Positions 1-9,129 of a stretch of DNA of 64,000 nt are shown piece by piece. Both the position numbers and the translations under genes were made by a program. This stretch comes from Cedecea neteri. Its GTDB lineage: Bacteria; Pseudomonadota; Gammaproteobacteria; Enterobacterales; Enterobacteriaceae. Under the pieces are notes generated by a model. The model made no database searches. It saw only the letters and a program-made list of their open reading frames with translations, and was not told where the DNA came from. How positions within the stretch are numbered: the first letter of the stretch is position 1; each line of letters starts with the position of its first letter. The stretch is taken from positions 1,612,001 to 1,676,000 of the forward strand of contig NZ_CP009458.1 in the NCBI RefSeq assembly GCF_000758305.1, read 5' to 3'.

Positions 1-20
1 TTCGACGCATAATGATGTCG

Positions 21-42
21 CGGGGTGTGGTATCACACCCCG
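21..42 (+). terminator. Rho-independent terminator of the gene upstream of the window
   Basis: A perfect 9-bp stem (CGGGGTGTG / CACACCCCG) with a four-base loop is followed by a T-rich stretch. In E. coli the gene before nsrR is purA, so this probably ends purA, whose coding part lies outside the window. Confidence 0.75.
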
Positions 43-189
43 TATTGCTTTCTTCCCGCCGCTTTATTCATCATTCCAATCAAATAAATTAGCTGGCAAC
101 CATATGGCTGGTTTATCATCAATATGTACCTGCTTTAAGGTGCAACTTGCCTTGCGCAAAGCGTTTCCCCTCCCACCCATGAGGTTGAT

Positions 190-615
190 GTGCAGTTAAC
201 GAGTTTTACTGATTACGGTTTACGTGCTTTGATTTATATGGCTTCTCTTCCCGAAGGGAGAATGACCAATATCTCTGAAGTCACAGAGGTGTACGGCGTG
301 TCCCGTAATCACATGGTGAAAATCATCAATCAACTCAGCCGCGCGGGCTATGTCATGGCCGTGCGAGGAAAAAATGGCGGCATTCGTCTTGGTAAGCCTG
401 CGGAAACGATCCGCATTGGCGACGTGGTGCGCGAGCTGGAGCCGCTCTCATTGGTGAACTGTAGCAGTGAGTTTTGTCATATCACCCCCGCCTGCCGACT
501 TAAACAGGCTTTGGCTGAGGCGGTGCAGAGTTTCCTTCAGGAACTGGACAAGCACACGCTGGCCGACCTGGTGGACCAAAACCAACCGCTCTACAAATTA
601 CTGCTGGTGGAATAA
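190..615 (+). CDS. nsrR: NsrR, nitric-oxide-sensing Rrf2-family repressor
   Basis: Cytoplasmic iron-sulfur transcription repressor that is relieved when NO attacks its cluster. The 141 residues match the E. coli protein in length and nearly throughout. The N-terminal winged helix (about residues 1-60) precedes the cluster-binding cysteines Cys91, Cys96 and Cys102, all present. The start is GTG, as in E. coli; the in-frame reading from MQLTSFTDYG gives the family N-terminus. It lies just upstream of rnr on the same strand (38-bp gap), as in E. coli. A consensus operator for this protein lies before ytfE at 13,571-13,593, so one of its targets is in the same window. Confidence 0.96.
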   Translation: MQLTSFTDYGLRALIYMASLPEGRMTNISEVTEVYGVSRNHMVKIINQLSRAGYVMAVRGKNGGIRLGKPAETIRIGDVVRELEPLSLVNCSSEFCHITPACRLKQALAEAVQSFLQELDKHTLADLVDQNQPLYKLLLVE

Positions 616-653
616 TCACGATTTCACCTGCGGATGACAACGGAGGACCCGAA

Positions 654-3101
654 ATGTCAAAAGATCCTTTTCAGGAACGAGAAGCCGAAAAATACGAAAA
701 CCCGATCCCAAGCCGGGAGTTTATTCTCGACCATCTCTCAAAACGTGAAAAACCGGCCAGCCGCGAAGAGCTGGCGGAAGAACTAAAAATCTCCGGTGAA
801 GAACAGCTTGAAGCTTTGCGCCGTCGCCTCCGTGCGATGGAGCGTGATGGCCAACTGGTCTTCACTCGCCGCCAGTGTTACGCGCTGCCGGAACGTCTGG
901 ACTTACTGAAAGGTAAAGTGATCGGCCACCGCGACGGGTTTGGTTTCCTGCGCGTCGAAGGGAGTAAAGACGATCTCTATCTTTCATCTGAGCAGATGAA
1001 AATGTGCATGCATGGCGATCTGGTACTGGCGCAGCCGCTCGGTGCTGACCGTAAGGGCCGCCGCGAAGCACGTATTGTGCGCGTACTGGAGCCAAGAACC
1101 GGGCTGATTGTTGGCCGCTACTTTACCGACGCTGGCGTAGGTTTTGTGGTGCCGGACGACAGCCGTCTGAGCTTCGATATTCTGATCCCGCCGGAAGCGC
1201 TGATGGGCGCCCGTATGGGCTTTGTGGTTGTGGTCGAGCTGACTCAGCGCCCAACGCGTCGTACCAAAGCGATCGGTAAGATTGTTGAAGTGCTTGGCGA
1301 CAACATGGATACCGGCATGGCCGTTGATATGGCGCTGCGTACCCATGAAATCCCGCACGTCTGGCCGAAAGAAGTTGAAGCCCAGGTTGCAAACCTGAAA
1401 GAAGAAGTGCCGGAAGAAGCCAAAATCGGCCGCGTTGATCTGCGCGATCTGCCGCTGGTGACTATCGACGGTGAAGATGCGCGTGACTTTGATGACGCCG
1501 TCTTCTGCGAGAAAAAACGCGGCGGTGGCTGGCGCCTTTGGGTGGCGATCGCCGACGTAAGCTACTATGTTCGTCCGCCAACGGCGCTGGATAACGAAGC
1601 CCGCAATCGTGGGACGTCAGTTTACTTCCCGTCGCAGGTAGTACCGATGCTGCCGGAAGTGCTTTCAAACGGCCTTTGTTCCCTGAACCCGCAGGTTGAC
1701 CGCCTGTGTATGGTCTGCGAGATGACCATCTCCGCAGCGGGGCGTCTGACGGGCTATAAATTCTATGAAGCGGTGATGAGCTCCCATGCGCGCCTGACCT
1801 ATACCAAGGTCTGGCATATGCTGCAGGGCGATCAGGAACTGCGCGAGCAATATGCACCGCTGGTTAAGCACATTGAAGAGCTGCATAACCTCTATAAAGT
1901 GCTGGAAGTTTCTCGTGCCCAGCGCGGCGGGATCTCGTTTGAAAGCGAAGAAGCGAAGTTTATCTTCAACGCTGAGCGCCGCATTGAGCGTGTTGAGCAG
2001 ACCGTGCGTAACGATGCACATAAACTTATCGAAGAGTGCATGATCCTCGCTAACATCTCGGCGGCGCGTTTTGTCGAGAAGAATAATGAGCCAGCGCTGT
2101 TCCGCGATCACGATCGCCCAAGCAACGATGCGATCACCGCGTTCCGTTCTGTGCTGGCGGAGCTGGGCCTGGAATTACCCGGTGGGCAAAAACCAGAGCC
2201 GCGTGATTACGCCGATCTGCTGGAATCTATCGCCGATCGCCCTGATCACGAAATGCTGCAAACCATGCTGCTGCGCTCGATGAAACAGGCGATTTACGAT
2301 CCGGAAAACCGTGGTCACTTCGGCCTGGCGCTGCAGTCCTACGCGCACTTTACTTCGCCAATTCGTCGCTACCCGGACTTGTCGCTGCACCGCGCCATTA
2401 AATACTTACTGGCAAAAGAGCAGGGGCATACCGGCAACAGCACCGAATCCGGTGGCTGGCACTACAGCATGGAAGAGATGCTGCAGCTGGGTCAGCACTG
2501 CTCAATGACAGAACGCCGCGCCGACGAAGCGACTCGCGACGTAGCGGACTGGCTGAAATGCGACTTCATGCAGGATCAGGTCGGCCAGGTATTCAACGGC
2601 ATTATTGCCAGCGTAACTGGCTTCGGTTTCTTCGTGCGTCTGGACGATTTGTTTATCGACGGCCTGGTTCACGTCTCGACGCTGGACAACGACTACTACC
2701 GCTTTGACCAGATTGGTCAGCGCCTGATTGGCGAATCCGGCGGGCAGACTTATCGTCTGGGCGACCGCGTTGAGGTCCGGGTGGAAGCCGTGCACATGGA
2801 CGAGCGTAAAATCGACTTCGCGCTTATCTCAAGCTCACGTGCGCCGCGCGGTGCAGGCAAAACGGCAAAAGACAAAGCGAAGCGAGGCGGAAATGGTGGC
2901 GCACCGTCTAAACGCCGTCAGGCAGGCAAGCGCGTAAACTTCGAACCGGACAATGCTTTCCGTAAAGAGAAAGACGGAGCGAAAGCGAAAAAAGATAAGG
3001 CTGGAAAGAAACCGAAGAAAGCCAAAGCGCCGTCGGATAAAACCCGTAAAATAGCCGCAGCAACCAAGGCGAAGCGCGCCGCGAAGAAGCAGGCGAGCTG
3101 A
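654..3101 (+). CDS. rnr: RNase R, 3'-5' exoribonuclease
   Basis: Processive 3'-5' hydrolytic exoribonuclease of the RNase II (RNB) family that degrades structured RNA and works in mRNA, rRNA and tmRNA-linked decay. The 815 residues are close to the E. coli 813. An N-terminal helix-turn-helix-like region and cold-shock domains precede the RNB core, whose metal-binding stretch is seen in DLPLVTIDGEDARDFDDAV. A C-terminal S1 domain (VGQVFNGIIASVTGFGFFV) is followed by a Lys/Arg-rich tail of about 80 residues. A GGAGG ribosome site sits 7 bases before the ATG. Cotranscription with nsrR is likely from spacing. Confidence 0.97.
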   Translation: MSKDPFQEREAEKYENPIPSREFILDHLSKREKPASREELAEELKISGEEQLEALRRRLRAMERDGQLVFTRRQCYALPERLDLLKGKVIGHRDGFGFLRVEGSKDDLYLSSEQMKMCMHGDLVLAQPLGADRKGRREARIVRVLEPRTGLIVGRYFTDAGVGFVVPDDSRLSFDILIPPEALMGARMGFVVVVELTQRPTRRTKAIGKIVEVLGDNMDTGMAVDMALRTHEIPHVWPKEVEAQVANLKEEVPEEAKIGRVDLRDLPLVTIDGEDARDFDDAVFCEKKRGGGWRLWVAIADVSYYVRPPTALDNEARNRGTSVYFPSQVVPMLPEVLSNGLCSLNPQVDRLCMVCEMTISAAGRLTGYKFYEAVMSSHARLTYTKVWHMLQGDQELREQYAPLVKHIEELHNLYKVLEVSRAQRGGISFESEEAKFIFNAERRIERVEQTVRNDAHKLIEECMILANISAARFVEKNNEPALFRDHDRPSNDAITAFRSVLAELGLELPGGQKPEPRDYADLLESIADRPDHEMLQTMLLRSMKQAIYDPENRGHFGLALQSYAHFTSPIRRYPDLSLHRAIKYLLAKEQGHTGNSTESGGWHYSMEEMLQLGQHCSMTERRADEATRDVADWLKCDFMQDQVGQVFNGIIASVTGFGFFVRLDDLFIDGLVHVSTLDNDYYRFDQIGQRLIGESGGQTYRLGDRVEVRVEAVHMDERKIDFALISSSRAPRGAGKTAKDKAKRGGNGGAPSKRRQAGKRVNFEPDNAFRKEKDGAKAKKDKAGKKPKKAKAPSDKTRKIAAATKAKRAAKKQAS

Positions 3102-3104
3102 TAT

Positions 3105-3222
3105 TACCTTCACCCTGACGTATTCCCTCCCGAAGAGGGAGAGGGAGCAAACAGAACGATAATGTATGCTTTTATCGTTTTCTCCCTCGCCCCTTTGGGG
3201 AGAGGGTTGGGGTGAGGGGCAA
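3105..3222. repeat. Dispersed palindromic intergenic repeat pair (rnr-rlmB)
   Basis: The rnr-rlmB gap holds two GC-rich palindromic segments: one around 3,111-3,148 (CCCTCCCGAAGAGGGAGAGGG) and one at 3,178-3,220 (CTCCCTCGCCCC, then GGGGAGAGGG, GGGGTGAGGGG). The second is the reverse complement of the element found after uxaA at 49,236-49,395. The two places therefore carry one dispersed, probably non-coding, repeat family that can fold in RNA. Confidence 0.7.
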
Positions 3223-3279
3223 ATCCAGACCATGAACAAACCAACACGGGCGAACCTTCGTCCGCAATGAGTGATATCG

Positions 3280-4011
3280 ATGAGTGAAATTATTTACGGC
3301 ATTCACGCCGTCCAGGCCCTGCTTGAACGTGCTCCGCAGCGTTTTCAGGAAGTTTTTATCCTGAAAGGTCGCGAAGACAAGCGCCTGCTGCCGCTGATCC
3401 ACGCTATTGAAGCACAAGGGATCCCGGTGCAGGTGGCAAATCGCCAGTGGCTCGACGAGAAAGCCGAAGGCGCGGTACACCAAGGCATCATCGCCCGCGT
3501 GAAACCGGGCCGCCAGTATCAGGAAAACGATCTGCCTGATCTGATCGCTGAACACGAACGTCCGTTCCTGCTGATTCTGGACGGTGTCACCGATCCGCAT
3601 AACCTTGGTGCCTGCCTGCGTAGTGCAGACGCGGCCGGTGTGCATGCGGTTATCGTGCCAAAGGATCGTTCCGCGCAGCTGAATGCGACGGCAAAAAAAG
3701 TTGCCTGTGGCGCAGCGGAGAACGTGCCGCTGATCCGTGTTACCAACCTGGCCCGTACCATGCGTCTGCTGCAGGAAGAGAACGTCTGGATCGTCGGCAC
3801 CGCCGGTGAAGCAGACCATACTCTGTTTCAGAGCAAATTCACTGGCCCGATGGCGCTGGTGATGGGTGCAGAAGGTGAAGGCATGCGTCGTCTGACTCGC
3901 GAGCACTGCGACGAGCTGGTCAGCATTCCAATGGCCGGGACCGTTTCTTCTCTGAACGTGTCCGTTGCCACCGGCGTTTGCCTGTTTGAAATCGTGCGCC
4001 AGCGCGGCTAA
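3280..4011 (+). CDS. rlmB: RlmB, 23S rRNA 2'-O-ribose G2251 methyltransferase
   Basis: SpoU/TrmH-family SAM-dependent methyltransferase that modifies G2251 in the peptidyl-transferase P loop of 23S rRNA. From the ATG at 3,280 the protein has 243 residues, exactly the E. coli length, starting MSEIIYGIHAV. An in-frame GTG nine bases upstream is rejected because the family begins at this ATG. SPOUT motifs are visible: ILDGVTDPHNLGACLRSADA, LVMGAEGEGMRR and MAGTVSSLNVSVATG, the last forming the trefoil knot with the catalytic Asn/Arg positions. It follows rnr across a repeat-filled gap. Confidence 0.96.
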   Translation: MSEIIYGIHAVQALLERAPQRFQEVFILKGREDKRLLPLIHAIEAQGIPVQVANRQWLDEKAEGAVHQGIIARVKPGRQYQENDLPDLIAEHERPFLLILDGVTDPHNLGACLRSADAAGVHAVIVPKDRSAQLNATAKKVACGAAENVPLIRVTNLARTMRLLQEENVWIVGTAGEADHTLFQSKFTGPMALVMGAEGEGMRRLTREHCDELVSIPMAGTVSSLNVSVATGVCLFEIVRQRG

Positions 4012-4027
4012 GCCGCATTATTTGAAT

Positions 4028-4043
4028 GGGGTGGAAACACCCC
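4028..4043 (+). terminator. Possible weak terminator after rlmB
   Basis: A six-base stem GGGGTG / CACCCC closes a GAAA loop 17 bases after the rlmB stop. Only a short T-poor tail (GTTTGTG) follows, so it may be a weak terminator or a processing hairpin. Confidence 0.4.
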
Positions 4044-4119
4044 GTTTGTGATCCCCCTCCGCGCAGAACCCGCATCTCCGTCCATACTTACCGGCATTGC
4101 CAAAGATGGAGGGAACAGC

Positions 4120-5754
4120 ATGCGCTGGCAAACTCATACCGTTTTTAATCAACCCAAACCTCTCAGCAACAGCAATCTTTTTCTTTCAGACATCCCGCTG
4201 CGAGAAGCCGTCGCCCGGGAAGGGGCGGGCTGGGATATTGAACTTCTGGCCAGCATTGGCCAACAGCTGGGATCTGCCGAATCTTTGGAGCTGGGCCGAC
4301 TGGCAAATATCAATCCGCCGGAGCTGCTGCGGTTTGACGCCAGCGGAGAGCGCCTGGATGACGTTCGCTTTCACCCGGCCTGGCATTTGCTGATGCAAGG
4401 CCTGTTTGCTAATCGGGTTCACAACCTGGCCTGGCAAGAAGATGCGCGACAGGGCGCTTTTGTTGCCCGTGCGGCGCGGTTTATCCAGCATGCTCAGGTG
4501 GAAGCGGGCACGCTTTGCCCGATTACGATGACGTTTGGGGCAACGCCGCTGCTGCTACAGCACTTACCCAAGGCATTTGAAGCGTGGCGTAAGTCCTTGC
4601 TGAGCGATCGCTATGACGCACATTTACTGCCGGGTGAACAAAAACGTGGTTTGCTGATCGGTATGGGAATGACCGAGAAGCAGGGTGGCTCTGACGTGCT
4701 GAGTAACACGACTCGCGCGGAACCGCTGGCTGGTCGAGGGGCCGGTGAGGCTTACCGGTTGGTGGGGCACAAATGGTTTTTCTCCGTGCCGCAAAGTGAT
4801 GCGCATCTGGTGCTTGCTCAGGCTAAGGGCGGGCTGTCGTGCTTCTTCTTACCTCGTATTCTGCCGGACGGCCAGCGCAACGCCGTTCGCCTTGAGCGGC
4901 TCAAGGACAAGCTGGGCAACCGTTCAAACGCCAGCAGTGAAGTCGAGTTCTGTGATGCCACCGCCTGGCTCATTGGTGAGGAAGGTGAGGGCGTGCGCCA
5001 TATTCTGAAGATGGGCGGGTTTACCCGTTTCGACTGTGCGCTGGGCAGCCACGGCTTGATGCGGCGCGCGCTGTCGGTGGCCTTGTACCACTCGCTGCAG
5101 CGGCAGGCTTTTGGCAAGACGTTGATTGAGCAGCCGATGATGCGCCAGCTGCTGGGGAAAATGGCGTTACGGCTTGAGGGGCAGACAGCCTTCCTCTTCC
5201 GCCTGGCGCGAGCGTGGGAGTCCCCGGGCGATGCTCTACAGCTGGCCTACAGCCGTTTGTTTACCCCGGCCGCGAAATTCAGCATCTGCAAAGCAGGGAT
5301 CCCATTTGTGGCCGAAGCGATGGAGGTTCTGGGCGGGGTAGGCTACTGCGAAGAGAGCGAGCTGCCTCGGTTATATCGTGAAATGCCTGTAAACAGCATC
5401 TGGGAAGGCTCGGGCAATATTATGAGCCTTGATGTTCTGCGTGTGCTCGCCAAACAGCCTGCGGCGATGGAAATGCTGTGCGGCGAGTTTGATGAGGTTA
5501 AAGGGCAAAACCGGCATTTCGATCGCAACTGGCGGCAGCTACAGCAGCGTCTGCACAAGCCTCAGGAGGAGAGAGGCAGAGAAATTACGCAGCAGCTGGC
5601 TACTCTCGCCTGTGGGGCACAATTGCTTAAATCACTTTCACCCCCGGCAGCAGAAGCCTGGTGCCGCATGATGCTGGATGAACGGGGAGAATCGCTTTTG
5701 CCCGAGCAGGTCATCAATGATGTGCTGCTGCGGGCAACGGGAGGCGTGGCGTAA
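4120..5754 (+). CDS. aidB: AidB, acyl-CoA dehydrogenase-like alkylation-response protein
   Basis: FAD-binding acyl-CoA-dehydrogenase-family protein of the adaptive response to alkylation; in E. coli it binds DNA and is thought to shield or detoxify. From the ATG at 4,120 (MRWQTHTVFNQP, with GGAGGG 7 bases before) it has 544 residues against 541 in E. coli. An in-frame start at 4,048 has no ribosome site and would add an unrelated leader. Family landmarks are seen: MGMTEKQGGSDV, KWFFSVPQSDA, RLKDKLGNRSNASSEVEF and EVLGGVGYCEESELPRLYREMPVNSIWEGSGNI. The C-terminal domain (about 440 onward) corresponds to the DNA-binding part. Confidence 0.95.
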   Translation: MRWQTHTVFNQPKPLSNSNLFLSDIPLREAVAREGAGWDIELLASIGQQLGSAESLELGRLANINPPELLRFDASGERLDDVRFHPAWHLLMQGLFANRVHNLAWQEDARQGAFVARAARFIQHAQVEAGTLCPITMTFGATPLLLQHLPKAFEAWRKSLLSDRYDAHLLPGEQKRGLLIGMGMTEKQGGSDVLSNTTRAEPLAGRGAGEAYRLVGHKWFFSVPQSDAHLVLAQAKGGLSCFFLPRILPDGQRNAVRLERLKDKLGNRSNASSEVEFCDATAWLIGEEGEGVRHILKMGGFTRFDCALGSHGLMRRALSVALYHSLQRQAFGKTLIEQPMMRQLLGKMALRLEGQTAFLFRLARAWESPGDALQLAYSRLFTPAAKFSICKAGIPFVAEAMEVLGGVGYCEESELPRLYREMPVNSIWEGSGNIMSLDVLRVLAKQPAAMEMLCGEFDEVKGQNRHFDRNWRQLQQRLHKPQEERGREITQQLATLACGAQLLKSLSPPAAEAWCRMMLDERGESLLPEQVINDVLLRATGGVA

Positions 5755-5769
5755 TAAAGTGATGGGACT

Positions 5770-6045
5770 TTATGCGTAAAGAATGGCCTGCGCGCGCCAG
5801 CTATCGGCCAGAGAGTTTTCCTGCATCTGAATAATGCGGTACCAGGAAGCACCTTGCTCGTCAGCTTTCAGCGCGATCATACGTTCGACGTCCTGTGGGC
5901 TGCCAGCAATGTCATTGACCGAAATTAATCCGATTTCATTAAGGCCCGTTACGCAGTCCGCGCTGGCAAACTCGGCGGACTGCGCCAGAGTCGGAATGAG
6001 GCCAACAGATAACAGCAGTGTCGTTAAGGCAAGAGATCGTTTCAT
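5770..6045 (-). CDS. yjfN: YjfN, periplasmic DUF1471 protein
   Basis: Small secreted protein of 91 residues with an N-terminal signal peptide (MKRSLALTTLLLSVGLIPTLA, cleavage near QSA-E). The rest is a YhcN/DUF1471 domain, ending in the conserved SWRAQAILYA. In E. coli the orthologue stimulates the periplasmic protease DegP. It is convergent with aidB and the first of three DUF1471-type genes in 2 kb (yjfN, bsmA, yjfY). The ATG gives the expected signal sequence. Confidence 0.9.
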   Translation of the reverse strand: MKRSLALTTLLLSVGLIPTLAQSAEFASADCVTGLNEIGLISVNDIAGSPQDVERMIALKADEQGASWYRIIQMQENSLADSWRAQAILYA

Positions 6046-6202
6046 TGTCAGTTCCTTATCATTTTACCCCGAAGTGACAGGGCAATCCTTCGCTTACTCA
6101 AAGCTGACCCCGCTTCCTGAGGGCGAGGTCCATTGTGCATAAGAAACGATCAAGCGGCGAAAAGCTGTGTAAATATCAATAAATAACGGCTATCGGCCCG
6201 GA

Positions 6203-6505
6203 CTATTTTCGATACAAAATAGCCTGCGAATACCACTGGCCTGGGATAACCGTCTCATCATTCATAATGATGAGATAATAATCGGCTTTTGCTGCTGCGG
6301 CTTTCTTCTTAATAATGGCTTCTGAGTCCATCGGAGAGCCACGTACCACGGCGGTCACGGTGCCTATTTTTGTTAATGCCGCAGTCTGAGAACGCTGCAC
6401 TTCCTGCGGATAATTCGTCGGCGACGGTGCTGGCTGCGGTGTACCCTGAAGCACGCTGCAGGCGCTGAGTAAGGCCGCCAGAATCAGTACGGATAGCCGT
6501 GGCAT
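6203..6505 (-). CDS. bsmA: BsmA (YjfO), DUF1471 lipoprotein
   Basis: Predicted outer-membrane lipoprotein linked in E. coli to biofilm formation and peroxide/acid stress. From the ATG at 6,505 the product has 100 residues. It opens with MPRLSVLILAALLSAC, a lipobox with Cys16 as the lipidated residue. The DUF1471 domain follows and ends GQWYSQAILYRK, close to the end of YjfN. In-frame upstream starts (ATG at 6,532, TTG at 6,559) would place charged residues before the signal peptide, so the lipoprotein start is preferred though its ribosome site is weak. Confidence 0.85.
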   Translation of the reverse strand: MPRLSVLILAALLSACSVLQGTPQPAPSPTNYPQEVQRSQTAALTKIGTVTAVVRGSPMDSEAIIKKKAAAAKADYYLIIMNDETVIPGQWYSQAILYRK

Positions 6506-6698
6506 GATGGTTTCTCGTTTCTTGACGATCATAGTGTAGTTCCGGGTTTGGCCGTGCAAAGGGGGAATGTTCCCGATTTGTTATCTCTGGCGCGCTTTTG
6601 GCTGACTTTCGAATGAAAATCGCTAGCTAGATCTCACCGTTACAATAATCCCTAATCTGCGTTACTTTCCCTGATATTTCACCGGAGGAGAAGAGAAG

Positions 6699-7427
6699 AT
6701 GATCGAAATTTATAATGAGCGATTCGCCGATGTTGAAGTGTTGCATGCGGTACCTGCCGGAATGAAGCAGTCCCCGCTGCCGACGGTGATTTTCTATCAC
6801 GGGTTTACCTCTTCAAAGCTGGTATATAGCTATTTCGCTGTGGCGTTGGCGCAGCAGGGATTTCGTGTTGTCATGCCTGATGCGCTCGATCATGGCGCTC
6901 GATACTGCGGCGACGCTCATGCTCGCTTGCAGCAGTTCTGGCCGATTTTAAAAAACAGTATTGATGAATTCCCGGCTCTCTATCAGGCATTAATCAACTC
7001 CGGCGGTGTTGCCGAGGGCAGACTTGCCGTGGGAGGGGCTTCTATGGGGGGCATGACGGCGCTGGGTATCATGTCGCGGCATCCTGAAGTGCGCTGCGTC
7101 GCCAGCCTGATGGGATCGGGTTATTTTACGACGCTCGCGCAAACGCTATTTCCACCTCCGGCGGAGGTGCGTGAAAAGGTTATTGCCAGCCTGAAGTATT
7201 ACGATGTTAGCGAGAAGCTTGAGGCGCTAAGCAACAGGCCGCTTCTGCTCTGGCATGGTGAAGAAGATGATGTTGTGCCCGCCGTCGAAACGTTCAGATT
7301 GCAACAGGCTTTGGAGGCTAACAAGCTGGATAAAAACCTGACTTGTGTATGGGAAGCGGGCGTCAAACATCGCATAACGCCCGAAGCGTTAGACGCCACA
7401 AGCCAATTTTTTGCCCGATACCTGTAA
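6699..7427 (+). CDS. yjfP: YjfP, alpha/beta-hydrolase esterase
   Basis: Cytoplasmic serine esterase of the dienelactone-hydrolase-like alpha/beta fold; the E. coli protein has carboxylesterase activity. It has 242 residues (E. coli 249). The nucleophile elbow is GGASMGG with Ser115. The oxyanion region is FYHGFTSS, the acid lies in LLWHGEEDDVVP and the catalytic His in GVKHRITPEA. GGAGGAG precedes the ATG. In E. coli the ula ascorbate operons follow; here a terminator and yjfY follow directly. Confidence 0.92.
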   Translation: MIEIYNERFADVEVLHAVPAGMKQSPLPTVIFYHGFTSSKLVYSYFAVALAQQGFRVVMPDALDHGARYCGDAHARLQQFWPILKNSIDEFPALYQALINSGGVAEGRLAVGGASMGGMTALGIMSRHPEVRCVASLMGSGYFTTLAQTLFPPPAEVREKVIASLKYYDVSEKLEALSNRPLLLWHGEEDDVVPAVETFRLQQALEANKLDKNLTCVWEAGVKHRITPEALDATSQFFARYL

Positions 7428-7436
7428 GCGAAAAAA

Positions 7437-7454
7437 GCCCCCGCAAGCGGGGGC
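7437..7454 (-). terminator. Terminator of yjfY
   Basis: The hairpin GCCCCC-GCAAGC-GGGGGC is flanked on the left by six A residues (7,431-7,436), which form a U tract when read from the minus strand. It suits minus-strand transcription from yjfY and separates it from convergent yjfP. Confidence 0.8.
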
Positions 7455-7514
7455 AAGTCAAACATGGATTTTTAGGTCGTGGTGTCTTCTCTGGTGTTTA
7501 CGCGTACTCTCAAA

Positions 7515-7790
7515 CTACCGGTAGATGTCAGCGCTGACGTGCATATTGCCGTTGCTGCCCGGTTCTCTCATGATTATCGTGTGATAAAACTTCGCGTTGT
7601 GCTGGTCAGCATCCTGTTGAATGGCCGATTCCGCTTCAGAAACGGTGGCGAAGTTATGGTTGATGTAAATAACGCCCAGGCTCTGAACATCGTCCATATT
7701 TCTGGCCTGGCGGGCGTCGATTTTTATAGCTGCGGCCGCATTGGCGCTAAAGAGCAGCACAGCGGCGAGGGCAATAACGATATTTTTCAT
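7515..7790 (-). CDS. yjfY: YjfY, small secreted DUF1471-type protein
   Basis: From the ATG at 7,790 (GGAGC 6-7 bases before) the product has 91 residues. A signal peptide (MKNIVIALAAVLLFSANAAAA) is followed by the conserved RNMDDVQSLGVIYINHNFAT and an end of MREPGSNGNMHVSADIYR, as in E. coli YjfY. It belongs to the YhcN/DUF1471 family of small periplasmic stress proteins; no specific function is established. An in-frame ATG four codons upstream lies within the ribosome site and is rejected. Confidence 0.88.
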   Translation of the reverse strand: MKNIVIALAAVLLFSANAAAAIKIDARQARNMDDVQSLGVIYINHNFATVSEAESAIQQDADQHNAKFYHTIIMREPGSNGNMHVSADIYR

Positions 7791-8008
7791 GATGCGCTCC
7801 ACTACAACAAACCTGAAATCCGTGGTCGTCGCTCCTGTTAATGGCTGTGGCGGCCTGTTACCAATAAGTGTAATTCCTGATGGCTGAATAAAAAGTGACC
7901 ATTTCTGATGGTCTCTTTCAAAATATTTTGACGATCTACTGCTTTGTTTTGAAATTCACAGGCTTAGCCATTCCCCCTGTCATAAAGAGAATTTATTTGC
8001 CTGCGGCC

Positions 8009-8037
8009 TTGAGTTTAGCGGCTTGGGTAAGTATGAT
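8009..8037 (+). promoter_or_regulatory. Sigma-70 promoter of the rpsF-priB-rpsR-rplI operon
   Basis: TTGAGT and TATGAT are separated by exactly 17 bases, about 100 bases before rpsF. Position and quality fit the main ribosomal-protein operon promoter. The rest of the 347-bp yjfY-rpsF gap holds no convincing gene. Confidence 0.7.
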
Positions 8038-8084
8038 TACGCGTCAATTTTTCAGCCGCAATTCAAACACGTTCCTTGCTTCCA

Positions 8085-8137
8085 TGGGCCGCGGCTGACC
8101 CTGACAGGAGGCTGAATAATCCGTAAGGAGCAATTCG
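8085..8137 (+). promoter_or_regulatory. rpsF 5' leader, possible S6:S18 autoregulatory site
   Basis: The stretch just before rpsF (GGGCCGCGGCTGACCC, then ACAGGAGGCTGAATAATCC) looks like the enterobacterial rpsF leader. In other bacteria the S6:S18 complex binds the leader to repress translation. I infer the function from position and similarity to the E. coli leader; I did not fold the RNA. Confidence 0.4.
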
Positions 8138-8533
8138 ATGCGTCATTACGAAATCGTTTTTATGGTCCATCCTGACCAGAGCGAACAGGTTCCGGGCATG
8201 ATCGAACGTTACACTGGTGCAATCACTGCAGCAGCAGGTACGATCCACCGTCTGGAAGACTGGGGCCGCCGTCAGCTGGCTTACCCGATCAACAAACTGC
8301 ACAAAGCTCACTACGTTCTGCTGAACGTTGAAGCTCCGCAGGAAGCGATCGATGAGCTGGAAACTAACTTCCGCTTCAACGACGCCGTTATCCGCAGCAT
8401 GGTTATGCGCGTTAAGCACGCGGTTACCGAAGCATCTCCAATGGTTAAAGCGAAAGACGAGCGCCGTGAGCGTCGCGATGATTTCGCTAACGAAACCGCT
8501 GATGATGCAGATGCTGGGGATTCTGAAGAGTAA
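8138..8533 (+). CDS. rpsF: 30S ribosomal protein S6
   Basis: Component of the small-subunit platform, assembling as a pair with S18. The 131-residue product starts MRHYEIVFMVHPDQSEQVPGM and keeps the S6 fold through RMVMRVKHAV. A Glu/Asp-rich tail follows (DETADDADAGDSEE type), the region extended by glutamates by RimK in E. coli. GGAG lies 8 bases before the ATG. First gene of the compact rpsF-priB-rpsR-rplI operon. Confidence 0.98.
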   Translation: MRHYEIVFMVHPDQSEQVPGMIERYTGAITAAAGTIHRLEDWGRRQLAYPINKLHKAHYVLLNVEAPQEAIDELETNFRFNDAVIRSMVMRVKHAVTEASPMVKAKDERRERRDDFANETADDADAGDSEE

Positions 8534-8538
8534 TTCTG

Positions 8539-9088
<550 letters not shown>

Positions 9089-9129
9089 TCGGTCACGGTC
9101 CATTAATACGACTTTGAGAGGATAAGGTA

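Noticed and set aside
7895..8098. A 67-codon open frame before rpsF
   Set aside because: It overlaps the rpsF promoter and leader, has no ribosome site and no recognisable product.
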